From JBFMCC01 sp034435275 (GTDB lineage: Bacteria; Chloroflexota; Anaerolineae; Anaerolineales; Villigracilaceae), in NCBI GenBank assembly GCA_034435275.1, contig DAOTXP010000080.1, forward strand, positions 1-14,670: 14,670 nucleotides of DNA. Reading direction: 5' to 3'. The notes under the pieces are model-generated. The model was not told the DNA's origin. It did not search any database and saw only the letters and a list, made by a program, of their open reading frames with translations. How positions within the stretch are numbered: position 1 is the first letter of the stretch; each line of letters opens with the position of its first letter. A program made the translations under genes and the position numbers. Shown here one piece after another: positions 1-6,785 of this stretch.

Positions 1-656
1 CGGTCGAAGTAGAGCTCCAGCGAGTCCGAGTAGAATCCCGCGATGTAGATGGGATAGTTGGGATCGTAGTAGTTCTCGTCCCGCACGTTCTCGACGAGCA
101 CGATCTGGCGGCCGAGCGAATCGTAATAGTAGCCGGGAGGAACGTAGCCCCACGCTTCCAGCAGGGAGAGCGACCCATCGTGGAAATCGGGCATCCCGAA
201 GAAATCGGTCTCGACCGGGTACATGTTGTTATCGAACTCGCCCATCAGGTAGGCGGTCTGGTCGCAATCCACTACCGGGGCCGCGCGCGGATCGCCGGCC
301 GGCCAGCTCAAGTCAGCCTGCACCCAGATCTGCGAATTGTCGCTCTCGGCCATCAGGTAGAACTCGGCAAAGTCGTAATACCCATAATAGGAATCCAAGT
401 ACAGGAAATACTTGGCATCGGTAATACAATCAGTGGTGGAAGCGGCAACGACCGCCTGCATGGCGGCCTCTTTTTCGGCCACCACCGCCGCGTCGAACGA
501 CCCGAGGCGTTCCGGCGTCGCTTCCCAGTTGCGAATTTCCTCGCTCACGTAGGTCGGGCGATAGTCAACCGGTTTCGTGGCGGCCAGAGCCGTGCTGGGG
601 GCAAGGCTCACCAACACCGCCAGAACCATAAAGATGGAAAAAACCTTCCCTTTCAT
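1..656 (-). CDS. Secreted protein, N-terminal part (C-terminus outside window); possibly M6-like metallopeptidase
   Basis: The frame stays open from an ATG at 656 to the window edge, giving about 218 residues without a stop. The start is well supported: GAGGAG lies 7 nt upstream. Residues 1-25 form a classical Sec signal peptide (MKGK, then a hydrophobic core, ending STALA/A), so the product is exported. The mature part is acidic and rich in Tyr, Asp and Trp, with segments such as YFLYLDSYYGYYDF and ENYYDPNYPIYIAGFYSDS. The last segment resembles, from memory, the region preceding the catalytic domain in immune-inhibitor-A / peptidase M6-like proteins of Chloroflexota. No catalytic HExxH motif is inside the window, so the family call is tentative and only the secreted nature is firm. 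The gene is transcribed divergently from the M23 peptidase gene at 970. Confidence 0.8.
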   Translation of the reverse strand, partial: MKGKVFSIFMVLAVLVSLAPSTALAATKPVDYRPTYVSEEIRNWEATPERLGSFDAAVVAEKEAAMQAVVAASTTDCITDAKYFLYLDSYYGYYDFAEFYLMAESDNSQIWVQADLSWPAGDPRAAPVVDCDQTAYLMGEFDNNMYPVETDFFGMPDFHDGSLSLLEAWGYVPPGYYYDSLGRQIVLVENVRDENYYDPNYPIYIAGFYSDSLELYFD

Positions 657-969
657 GATTATTCTCCTCATTTGTCAGGGTTTAGGGAACTTGGTCGTAC
701 GAACTTTCAAGACGTAAAACGAGAGCACCTCCTGTTCCTCGATGACCGGGGAATGCAAACATGAACCTTCCCCGGTTGCTCGAAACAAGTATCGTATGAA
801 CCAATTTGAGAAATATTGACTTACCCGCCGTCTCCTCTGGAGTTTACATTTTTGCAATTTCATCTTATATCAAATCGAATAAAAAAACAAGACCCATCGT
901 TCGATTCGGCAGGAATTTTAAGAATTCAATATTTTTGAATTTGCTTATCAAAATAGGTATAATCCCGGC
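657..969. other. Divergent intergenic region
   Basis: These 313 bases separate the two divergent secreted or membrane protein genes. The half next to 970 is AT-rich and holds the promoter described at 935-963. A perfect 8-bp inverted repeat (CCGGGGAA 746-753, TTCCCCGG 768-775) lies in the half that would be the leader of the minus-strand gene. It lacks a T-run, so it is not an obvious terminator. I see no convincing -10/-35 pair for the minus-strand gene and no believable coding sequence. Confidence 0.5.
935..963 (+). promoter_or_regulatory. Promoter of M23 peptidase gene, probably leaderless
   Basis: TTGAAT (935-940), a 17-bp spacer and a perfect TATAAT (958-963) form a sigma70-type promoter. 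The ATG begins only 7 nt after the -10 box, where transcription would be expected to start, and no Shine-Dalgarno precedes it. A leaderless mRNA is therefore likely. A 7-bp inverted repeat (AATTCAA 923-929, TTGAATT 935-941) overlaps the -35 box and could be an operator. Confidence 0.65.
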
Positions 970-1671
970 ATGGTTAAACGGGTGCTTTTCCTAGTACTAC
1001 TGCTGGCCGCCGCGGCGGCCGGCGTTTACATCTACCTGCTGATCCAACGCCCGCGGACGCGCTCCACCTATGTTTTCGAATGGTTCGTGAACCCCGCCGC
1101 GCACGCGGACTGGGAAATGGCGGCCGGGACGCGTTGCGGCGATGCGCCGTTCCTCTTCCCGACGAATGGCCTGATCGGCTTTCTGTGGGACGATTCCTTC
1201 CGCCTCGGCCACCGCCACCAGGGCATTGACATCTTCGGCGGCGAGGGCGTAGGCGTGACTCCCGTCATCGCCGCCTACGACGGTTATCTGACGCGCCTGT
1301 CCGATTGGAAATCCTCGGTCATCCAGCGCGTCCCCTCCGACCCGCTCCAGCCCGGACGACAGATCTGGCTCTATTACACCCACATGGCCGGCGAGAACGG
1401 CGAATCCTATATTTCGGACGATTTCCCCGCAGGCACAAGTGAGGTTTTCGTCTCCGCTGGCACACTTCTCGGCTACCAGGGCAATTATTCCGGCGATCCG
1501 AACAACCCGGTCGGGGTGCATCTGCATTTTTCCATCGTGCGCGACAACGGGAACGGAAATTTCCTGAACGAACTCGATATCAAAAATACATATGATCCTT
1601 CGCCATATTTCGGGTTAAAATTGAATGCAAATGACAGCCAGGGCGAGGTTCCCCTCTGCCCTATCCCGTAA
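970..1671 (+). CDS. M23 family (LytM/lysostaphin-type) metallopeptidase, membrane-anchored
   Basis: This 233-residue protein begins with a hydrophobic segment (about residues 4-25), either an uncleaved anchor or a signal peptide, so the catalytic part lies outside the membrane. The M23 zinc site is visible: His83 and Asp87 in HQGID, then His184 and His186 in the HLHF motif, with His138 (YYTHMA) as the expected additional catalytic histidine. The GTLLGYQGN...GVHLHF arrangement before the HxH pair is typical of the family. M23 enzymes cut peptide cross-links in peptidoglycan or, less often, other glycine-rich peptides; the substrate cannot be read here. The start has no Shine-Dalgarno but sits at the predicted transcription start of the 935-963 promoter. 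The SDR gene follows 39 bp downstream and is probably cotranscribed. Confidence 0.85.
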   Translation: MVKRVLFLVLLLAAAAAGVYIYLLIQRPRTRSTYVFEWFVNPAAHADWEMAAGTRCGDAPFLFPTNGLIGFLWDDSFRLGHRHQGIDIFGGEGVGVTPVIAAYDGYLTRLSDWKSSVIQRVPSDPLQPGRQIWLYYTHMAGENGESYISDDFPAGTSEVFVSAGTLLGYQGNYSGDPNNPVGVHLHFSIVRDNGNGNFLNELDIKNTYDPSPYFGLKLNANDSQGEVPLCPIP

Positions 1672-1710
1672 ACCGAACGGAACCTCGTTTCGGTCAGAAG
1701 TGAGGCACCA

Positions 1711-2385
1711 ATGGCAGTCTCAAAACCTCTGGTCGTAATCGTGACCGGCGCAGGCAAAGGCACGGGACGTGAACTTGCAGAAGCTTTCGCCGCGAACGGA
1801 GCTTTCGTCGCCGCCAACGATATCGCTCCAAACAACGTAGGGGCCATGGTCAAGGAACTGAGTAAGAAGGGCTACACCATGAAGGCGTACGTGGAAGACG
1901 TGGCAAAAAAGATGGCGGCCCAGGCGCTGATCAACCGCGTCATCGAAGACTGGGGACGCGTGGACGTGCTGGTCAACCATGCCTTTGTCGAACCGCACAT
2001 GCCTCTGCTCGATATGGATGAGTGGGACTGGCACCGCACAATGGATGTCAACCTGACCGGCTCTTTCCTGATGCTGCAATCGGCAGCGCGCGTGATGCGC
2101 GAACAAGGGGGGGGCGTAATTATCAATCTACTCTCGCTCACCGGGCAGACCGGCGCACTCGACCGCGCCGCCTACGTCTCCAGCCAGATGGGCATCATCG
2201 GGCTCACCCGCCAGGCGGCGCGCGAACTGTACACACACGGGGTACGCGTCCACGCGGTGGGCAAGGGCATCGCAAAATACCAGAACGCGGAAGCCACTGT
2301 CCCGTCGGACTTGACGCGGGCGGTATTATTCCTTGCCAGCCCGCGCGCCGCACATCTGACGGGTATGATCGTCAATATCCCATAG
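1711..2385 (+). CDS. Short-chain dehydrogenase/reductase (SDR) family protein lacking the catalytic lysine
   Basis: This 224-residue Rossmann-fold protein has the classical SDR layout. The cofactor-binding TGAGKGTG motif is at residues 12-19, an NHAF variant of NNAG at 89-92, and the NLTG segment with Asn114. Ser142 lies 13 residues before Tyr155, as in the Ser-Tyr-Lys catalytic triad. The lysine of YxxxK is replaced: the sequence reads Y155-V-S-S-Q159. The following RVNAVAPG motif is also altered to RVHAVGKG. The protein is slightly short for a classical SDR (about 250) and has lost the usual loop after that motif. It may be a non-catalytic or differently working member; no substrate can be assigned. 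GTGAGG about 8 nt upstream of the ATG is a modest ribosome site. It lies 39 bp after the peptidase gene and is followed at once by a strong terminator. Confidence 0.85.
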   Translation: MAVSKPLVVIVTGAGKGTGRELAEAFAANGAFVAANDIAPNNVGAMVKELSKKGYTMKAYVEDVAKKMAAQALINRVIEDWGRVDVLVNHAFVEPHMPLLDMDEWDWHRTMDVNLTGSFLMLQSAARVMREQGGGVIINLLSLTGQTGALDRAAYVSSQMGIIGLTRQAARELYTHGVRVHAVGKGIAKYQNAEATVPSDLTRAVLFLASPRAAHLTGMIVNIP

Positions 2386-2387
2386 AT

Positions 2388-2422
2388 AAACAGACTGGCA
2401 CTTGCGAAGTGCCAGTCTGTTT
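2388..2422. terminator. Bidirectional intrinsic terminator between convergent genes
   Basis: A perfect 16-bp stem (2388-2403 with 2407-2422) surrounds a GCG loop. On the plus strand the 3' arm ends in TGTTT after the SDR stop codon; on the minus strand it is followed by a short AT tract. The TAA stop of the minus-strand PAP2 gene overlaps the outer edge, so one hairpin serves both converging transcripts. Confidence 0.85.
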
Positions 2423-2967
2423 TAGAAGGCAAGGCCCAACCAGGCGAAGAGGGGTTGGTAGAAACCCAGTCCGATTAGCCCCACAACGATTCCGAGCAAG
2501 GCGCCTGCGACGATGTCGGAAACATAATGCACGCCCATAGCGACACGCGCCAGCGCGACGAGTGGCGCCCAAACCGTGAGCAGGAGTCCCGCCCAACCCG
2601 GACCAAGACCGATTGCCAGTACCGCGATCATGAACGCGCGTGCCGCGTGACCGGAGGGGAACGAGTGCGGGTCGGTGTTGCGGTAGATGCCGCCCCACTC
2701 TCCCTCCGGCCTGCGTCGGCGGACGACGAATTTGATGCTCATCACGATGACGACCAGCACGGCGATGCCCGCGAATATGACCAGCGCCCATTCCTTCCAG
2801 TTTACATCGCCGAACCACCAAAGCAGGAGCAGTCCCAGCCCCCAGAACCACGAATCGCCGGAGTGGGCCAGGAAGATGGAGGCAGTGCGAAGCGGACCCG
2901 GCTTCTCAGCCACACGCAAACGGTCGGAGAGGCGGGCATCCAGTTCCAGGACGGGACGCAAATTCAT
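2422..2967 (-). CDS. PAP2 superfamily membrane phosphatase
   Basis: All three PAP2 signature motifs are present in this 181-residue protein. They are KX6RP (Lys79 to Arg86-Pro87), PSGH (104-107) and RX5HX3D (Arg141, His147, Asp151), the last with Ala140 in place of the usual Ser. His147 is the expected nucleophile and His107 the acid/base residue. Several hydrophobic segments (about 40-51, 60-78, 110-120, 125-140 and 152-170) indicate an integral membrane protein. Such enzymes remove phosphate from lipid phosphates such as phosphatidate or polyprenyl diphosphates. The ATG at 2967 overlaps the upstream TGA by 4 bp (ATGA), indicating translational coupling with the nucleotidyltransferase gene. 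That suggests a joint role in a phosphorylated lipid or headgroup pathway, which is inference. Confidence 0.92.
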   Translation of the reverse strand: MNLRPVLELDARLSDRLRVAEKPGPLRTASIFLAHSGDSWFWGLGLLLLWWFGDVNWKEWALVIFAGIAVLVVIVMSIKFVVRRRRPEGEWGGIYRNTDPHSFPSGHAARAFMIAVLAIGLGPGWAGLLLTVWAPLVALARVAMGVHYVSDIVAGALLGIVVGLIGLGFYQPLFAWLGLAF

Positions 2968-3845
2968 TGGGTCTTTCGGGCTTTTTTGGCGGATTTGGAG
3001 ACGTTCTTCAATTTGCGGCCGCGCAATTTGGCGGTGACCGGTTCCGCCGAGACTTTGCGCGCCCGCGCCGCACGGCGTTCGCGGCGGGCGAGGTCCTTGC
3101 GCAGGATTTCGAGCTGGTGCGGTTTGTCCACGTCCATGGCGGGCTCGGCATGGCTCCAGACGATGGCCCGGCCTTGGATGCCCAGCCGTTCGGAAACGTG
3201 CCTCACCAATTCATCCAGCGTGGCGCTGCGAGTGAGTATCTTCCAGAACGTATCGAGGCCAACGATGGACGCCTGTTTGAACGGACTCTTGCGATTGCCG
3301 ATCAGTTGTTCCCACAAGTCAAGGTGCTCGGTCGCCATGCGGACGTGGGTGATGTTGATGTCCGCGCCGCAGACCTCCACGTCCTTGAGGCGGGTGTAAG
3401 TGCGCTTCGATTCGGGGAATCGCTTCTCCATCACCTCACGCGGACAGACGCCGTAATAGAGATCGTCCTTCGTTTGCATGCAGGTCTCGACCAGCCAGTC
3501 CACCATGTCGCCCTGCAACGCGGGAATGTCGGATGAAACCACCAGCACGTATTCGGTTTTTTTGTTCAGTTGGAGGGCCTTGTTCACACCGGCCACGATG
3601 TTGGCAAGCATGCGTCCCTGGTTGGGGATGTAGTGAACAGGCTTTCGACTGGTCAGGCCGCTCTTGGCGGTGAGGCCGACCAAAATGATATGATCCACAT
3701 GCTTCGCGGCGTTCAGCGCGTCGAATACCCACTGGATCATAGGCTTGCCTGCCACATCCACGAGCGCCTTTGCATCACCCTTAAGATAAACGTACAACGG
3801 ATCCTCAGGGTTGGGAATTCCACCTGCAATTACGATTGCGTCCAT
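2964..3845 (-). CDS. MobA-like NTP transferase domain protein with basic C-terminal tail
   Basis: The 293-residue product starts MDAIVIAGG, the beginning of a nucleotidyltransferase fold (GT-A-like, MobA/GlmU-like). The loop leading to LVDVAGKPMI (28-37) and the SSDIPAL segment, where the Asp would bind the metal, match the family. A longer in-frame ATG exists at 3926, but its extra 27 residues lie in repeat DNA and do not resemble the family. GGAGGT ends 4-5 nt before the 3845 ATG, which decides the start. The last ~45 residues are strongly basic (LARRERRAARARK, then SKSAKKARKT), unusual for this family and suggestive of contact with nucleic acid or an acidic membrane. The sugar or alcohol substrate is unknown. 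It overlaps the PAP2 gene by 4 bp. Confidence 0.8.
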   Translation of the reverse strand: MDAIVIAGGIPNPEDPLYVYLKGDAKALVDVAGKPMIQWVFDALNAAKHVDHIILVGLTAKSGLTSRKPVHYIPNQGRMLANIVAGVNKALQLNKKTEYVLVVSSDIPALQGDMVDWLVETCMQTKDDLYYGVCPREVMEKRFPESKRTYTRLKDVEVCGADINITHVRMATEHLDLWEQLIGNRKSPFKQASIVGLDTFWKILTRSATLDELVRHVSERLGIQGRAIVWSHAEPAMDVDKPHQLEILRKDLARRERRAARARKVSAEPVTAKLRGRKLKNVSKSAKKARKTQ

Positions 3846-3864
3846 AAAACCTCCAGAGTAGTTT

Positions 3865-4010
3865 CGTGGCGAGCCCCATCGCGCTGAGCGGAGGACGAAG
3901 TCCGAAGACGAAGCGGGGCAAAGCAATCTCCACTACAACGAGGGGATTGCTCCGGGCTGGGTCCCGATGCGGACTTCGTCCTACTCGACCGCCAGCCCTC
4001 GCAATGACGA
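3865..4010. repeat. Palindromic (REP-like) intergenic repeat
   Basis: The spacer between two minus-strand genes is a nested palindrome. The outer arms AGGACGAAGTCCG (3892-3904) and CGGACTTCGTCCT (3970-3982) are perfect 13-bp complements. The inner arms AGCAATC (3922-3928) and GATTGCT (3945-3951) are perfect 7-bp complements. The phrase ending in CTCGCAATGACG resembles dispersed repeats I recall from Anaerolineae genomes. The small frames through it are not genes. Confidence 0.65.
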
Positions 4011-4011
4011 T

Positions 4012-4917
4012 TTAATTGAGTTCCTGCAACTGCGGCTCGAAGCCAAGTTTGTTCAACAGTTCGTCGTATTCGGGCCACGTGAGCGGACGTCCCTTGCCGG
4101 AGACCGCCACCAGTGCCGCCTCCATCATGTTCGTCCCAAAGGAGCGGCCCTCCAGCACGGGCGTGGTGGTGACAAGATATTTCGCACCGGCCTTCTTGAA
4201 CGTTTCCACATCCTCGGGCGTGGTGGTGTTCGTCACGATGACCTTGCCCGGCAGGTGGTCGGGCATGAAGCGTTTGATGTAATGACAATCGCCTGCGATG
4301 ACGGTCGCCCATTCGTAATATTTACCCCATTTGGGCGTGCGCTTCTCCTGCTTCTCGCCCGTGGGATAGATCCACTCGAATGGCAGGCGTCCTGCGACCG
4401 GCATCAAAAGGGCGGCCAAAATTTTCAGACTGGAAAGTTTGCGGATGGCAATCGGGATATCCAACCCAAACATCAGGTCGCCAAAGACCGTTTCGTACCC
4501 GGCGTCCGCAAAACACTTGGAGAGTCCCCAGCGGTCCACGCCGACGGTGACCAGTACTCTGCGGCCATGATCGTCCAGATATTTCTTGATGTGACTCTCC
4601 AGGAACGCGGCGGCCTTGTTTTCCAGCGTGTTCTTCAAGCCGCCGCCGTCCACCAGCGGCGTCTTCTGGACGAAGCGCACCATGGGCCGCACCGAATAAA
4701 ATGGATACCATTTTCCATCCACCAGCGCGCCCAGGTCCGCGCCGCCGACGCCGAAGGCGTCCACAGTTCCATCCATCTCCTTGTATTTCAGCGCGGCGGC
4801 TTCCATGTCGCCGTCCGTGCCGATGCGCTCGATGCTGACCTTTTCGCCCAGCAGGGTCACTTCCACAGCCTTATTGCGCTTCGACGAGCCAATGCTGATG
4901 CTGACTGCTCGCTTCAT
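4012..4917 (-). CDS. 'Quinate 5-dehydrogenase'-like protein of uncertain function
   Basis: This 301-residue protein begins MKRAVSISIGSSKRNKAVEV and continues with GEKVSIERIGTDGDM, DAFGVGGADLGA and KTPLVDGGGLKNTLE. I recall this pattern from proteins labelled quinate 5-dehydrogenase in Firmicutes and Chloroflexota. The label probably rests on weak Rossmann similarity; I see no clear shikimate/quinate dehydrogenase catalytic Lys/Asp signature. The middle (VLVTVGVDRWGLSKCFADAGYETVFGDLMFG) and the end (KVIVTNTTTPEDVETFKKAGAKYLVTTTP) read as alternating beta/alpha elements. It appears soluble, with no signal peptide. The ATG at 4917 has GGAGG 8 nt upstream and a probable promoter at 4948-4975. It may lead an operon with the two genes downstream, across the palindromic repeat. 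Confidence 0.7.
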   Translation of the reverse strand: MKRAVSISIGSSKRNKAVEVTLLGEKVSIERIGTDGDMEAAALKYKEMDGTVDAFGVGGADLGALVDGKWYPFYSVRPMVRFVQKTPLVDGGGLKNTLENKAAAFLESHIKKYLDDHGRRVLVTVGVDRWGLSKCFADAGYETVFGDLMFGLDIPIAIRKLSSLKILAALLMPVAGRLPFEWIYPTGEKQEKRTPKWGKYYEWATVIAGDCHYIKRFMPDHLPGKVIVTNTTTPEDVETFKKAGAKYLVTTTPVLEGRSFGTNMMEAALVAVSGKGRPLTWPEYDELLNKLGFEPQLQELN

Positions 4918-4947
4918 TTCCAGCCTCCAGTAATGGGATAGCGGTTA

Positions 4948-4975
4948 GTATACACCCAAGCGTTTATCTTGGAAA
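4948..4975 (-). promoter_or_regulatory. Probable promoter of the quinate dehydrogenase-like gene
   Basis: On the minus strand TTTCCA (4975-4970), a 16-bp spacer and TATACT (4953-4948) precede the GGAGG site and the ATG at 4917. The -10 is close to consensus and the -35 is weak. Confidence 0.4.
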
Positions 4976-5000
4976 CAAGCGTCTCTTATAGGCACCCTGG

Positions 5001-5095
5001 CCGCAGATTTCACGGATTTACACGAATTTGGCCGACTCATAAACTGGTGAGTCGGCCAAAATTTTCTCAATCCGCGCTAATCCGTGGTCGAATTT
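5001..5095. repeat. Intergenic palindromic repeat with terminator-like hairpin
   Basis: A 13-bp perfect stem (TTTGGCCGACTCA 5027-5039 with TGAGTCGGCCAAA 5048-5060, loop 8) is flanked by CACGGATT (5011-5018) and its complement AATCCGTG. The layered inverted structure resembles a dispersed repeat. It lies just downstream of the minus-strand lyase gene and may also end its transcription, though the minus-strand side has only a short A/T tract instead of a T-run. Confidence 0.55.
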
Positions 5096-5097
5096 CT

Positions 5098-6588
5098 TTA
5101 TCCTCCTCCCCCTCCGCCTCCTACAATTCCTCCCTCGGTTAACTTCCTCAAATCGCCCAGCGCGGACTCGATCTCGGCCGCGGTCACCGGGCGGTCCTCG
5201 TCGCGGTGTTTGAGCAGACCGGCGCGCGCTTTCTCTATCGCCAACTCGCGAATCGAAGCATTGTTCGCCAGCGCCTCCTTCACCAGCGCCGCGCCCTGCG
5301 AATAACCGATCACGGGGTTCAAGGCCGTCACCACAATCGCGTTCTTTGCCAGCCAGCCCTCCGCTTTTTCGCGGTTGGCAGTCAGTCCCTTCACGGCGCG
5401 CTCTGTGAACGCGTTCACCGAGCCGATCACCACCTGCATCATCTCGAACAGGTTGTGCGCCAGAATCGGCATCATGACATTCAGTTCCAACTGCCCCGCC
5501 TGCGCGGCCATCGCCACAGTCGTGTCACAGCCGATGACGTGGAACATGGCCTGGTCGAGCATCTCGGCCAGCACGGGATTCACCTTGCCCGGCATGATGG
5601 ACGAGCCCGGCTGGACCGCGGGCAGGCGGATTTCATCGAACCCGGTCGAAGGCCCGGACGAAAGCAAACGAAAATCGTTGGCGATGCGGATCAGGGTCAA
5701 TGCCAGTGTGCGCAGCGAGGCGGAGAAGTCCGCCGCGTCCGCCATGGACTGCATCGACTCGAACAGGTTATCGGATTCGACCAACGGCAGACCGGTCAAC
5801 TCGGACAGTTTCTTCACCATGCGCGCGTGATACTCAGGATGAGCGTTCAGCCCGGACCCGACGGCTGTGCCGCCGATCCCGAGCCGCCTCAACCCCTCGG
5901 CGGACCGGCGCACGCGTTCCGCGTCGCGCTCGACCGCCTTGGCGTACGCGGCAAATTCCTGGCCCAACCGCACGGGTACTGCGTCCTGCAAATGCGTGCG
6001 GCCCGACTTGACAATGCCATCGAACTCTTTTGCTTTTGCTTCCAATGCAGACTGCAAATTCCTCAACGCCGCCAGCAATTCGTCCACCCGCCACAATGCG
6101 CCGAGACGAATTGACGTCGGAATCACGTCATTGGTGGATTGCGCCATGTTGACGTGATCGTTGGGATGGACGTAATACCTGCCGACCTCACCGCCCAGAA
6201 TCTGCGTGGCGCGATTGGCGATGACCTCGTTGGCGTTCATGTTGTGACTCGTCCCCGCGCCCGCCTGAAAGGGGTCAACGACGAATTCGCTGTCCCATTT
6301 GCCGTCCATCACCTCCGCCGCCGCCTGTGCGATGGACTCGGATAACTGCTTGGCGGTGAAATGCCTGCCGTCCACCTCGCGGTCGTTGAACAGACCGAGG
6401 TCGTAATTGACGAGCGCCGCGGCGCGCTTGATCGCCGCAACCGACCAGACGAAGGCGCGCCAGGGGCGCAGTCCGCTGATGGGGAAATTCTCCACCGCGC
6501 GCTGAGTCTGCGCGCCATAATACGCCGAAGCCGGGACCTGCACCTCGCCCAGCGAATCTTTTTCCTTGCGAAAGTCCTTGGTTGCCAT
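5098..6588 (-). CDS. Class II fumarase/aspartase family lyase, most likely fumarate hydratase
   Basis: The 496-residue product has the full superfamily layout. These are KDSLGEVQVP near the N-terminus, GAGTSHNMNANEVIANRA, the GRTHLQDAVP motif (His199 matches the catalytic His of FumC) and the signature loop GSSIMPGKVNP (328-338). The enzyme would interconvert fumarate and malate in the cytosolic TCA cycle. Features are mixed: THLQD is fumarase-like, whereas KVNPV and the following VIGCDTTVAMAAQAGQLELNVM recall aspartase, so aspartate ammonia-lyase is the alternative. The ATG at 6588 has GGAGG 6 nt upstream and gives the family's usual N-terminus. An in-frame ATG at 6621 with its own AAAGGTG site would add 11 residues. 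The protein ends in seven consecutive glycines after GGIV, an unusual tail. Confidence 0.85.
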   Translation of the reverse strand: MATKDFRKEKDSLGEVQVPASAYYGAQTQRAVENFPISGLRPWRAFVWSVAAIKRAAALVNYDLGLFNDREVDGRHFTAKQLSESIAQAAAEVMDGKWDSEFVVDPFQAGAGTSHNMNANEVIANRATQILGGEVGRYYVHPNDHVNMAQSTNDVIPTSIRLGALWRVDELLAALRNLQSALEAKAKEFDGIVKSGRTHLQDAVPVRLGQEFAAYAKAVERDAERVRRSAEGLRRLGIGGTAVGSGLNAHPEYHARMVKKLSELTGLPLVESDNLFESMQSMADAADFSASLRTLALTLIRIANDFRLLSSGPSTGFDEIRLPAVQPGSSIMPGKVNPVLAEMLDQAMFHVIGCDTTVAMAAQAGQLELNVMMPILAHNLFEMMQVVIGSVNAFTERAVKGLTANREKAEGWLAKNAIVVTALNPVIGYSQGAALVKEALANNASIRELAIEKARAGLLKHRDEDRPVTAAEIESALGDLRKLTEGGIVGGGGGGG

Positions 6589-6724
6589 GTTCCCTCCACC
6601 GGGGATGATTGTTTTTTCCATTTTACACCTTTCTGCCAATGCTCACAGCGCCGTCCGCGGCGCTGAAAACCAGCCTGTCCGCTAGCGGGGGACGGCGGCT
6701 TGCGCTGGTTGAGGAGTTAAACTT

Positions 6725-6753
6725 GAAGAGGCCCGGTGGTTCCGGGCCTCTTC
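6725..6753 (-). terminator. Hairpin terminator downstream of trpB2
   Basis: GAAGAGGCCCGG (6725-6736) and CCGGGCCTCTTC (6742-6753) form a perfect 12-bp GC-rich stem with a 5-nt loop, 33 bp after the trpB2 stop. On the minus strand it is followed by AAGTTTAAC, only a short U tract, so termination may be partial and allow some readthrough into the lyase gene. A smaller 7-bp hairpin (6646-6652 with 6659-6665) lies closer to the lyase start. I see no clear promoter for the lyase. Confidence 0.65.
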
Positions 6754-6785
6754 GGTGAGGAGGAGAAACTCTGAATTGCAAATCT

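Noticed and set aside
180..764. 194-codon plus-strand frame over the first gene
   Set aside because: It is antisense to a frame with signal peptide and ribosome site; no start signal of its own.
3846..3926. Longer N-terminus for the nucleotidyltransferase starting at 3926
   Set aside because: The added residues come from the palindromic repeat; the ATG at 3845 has a strong ribosome site and the family-typical N-terminus.
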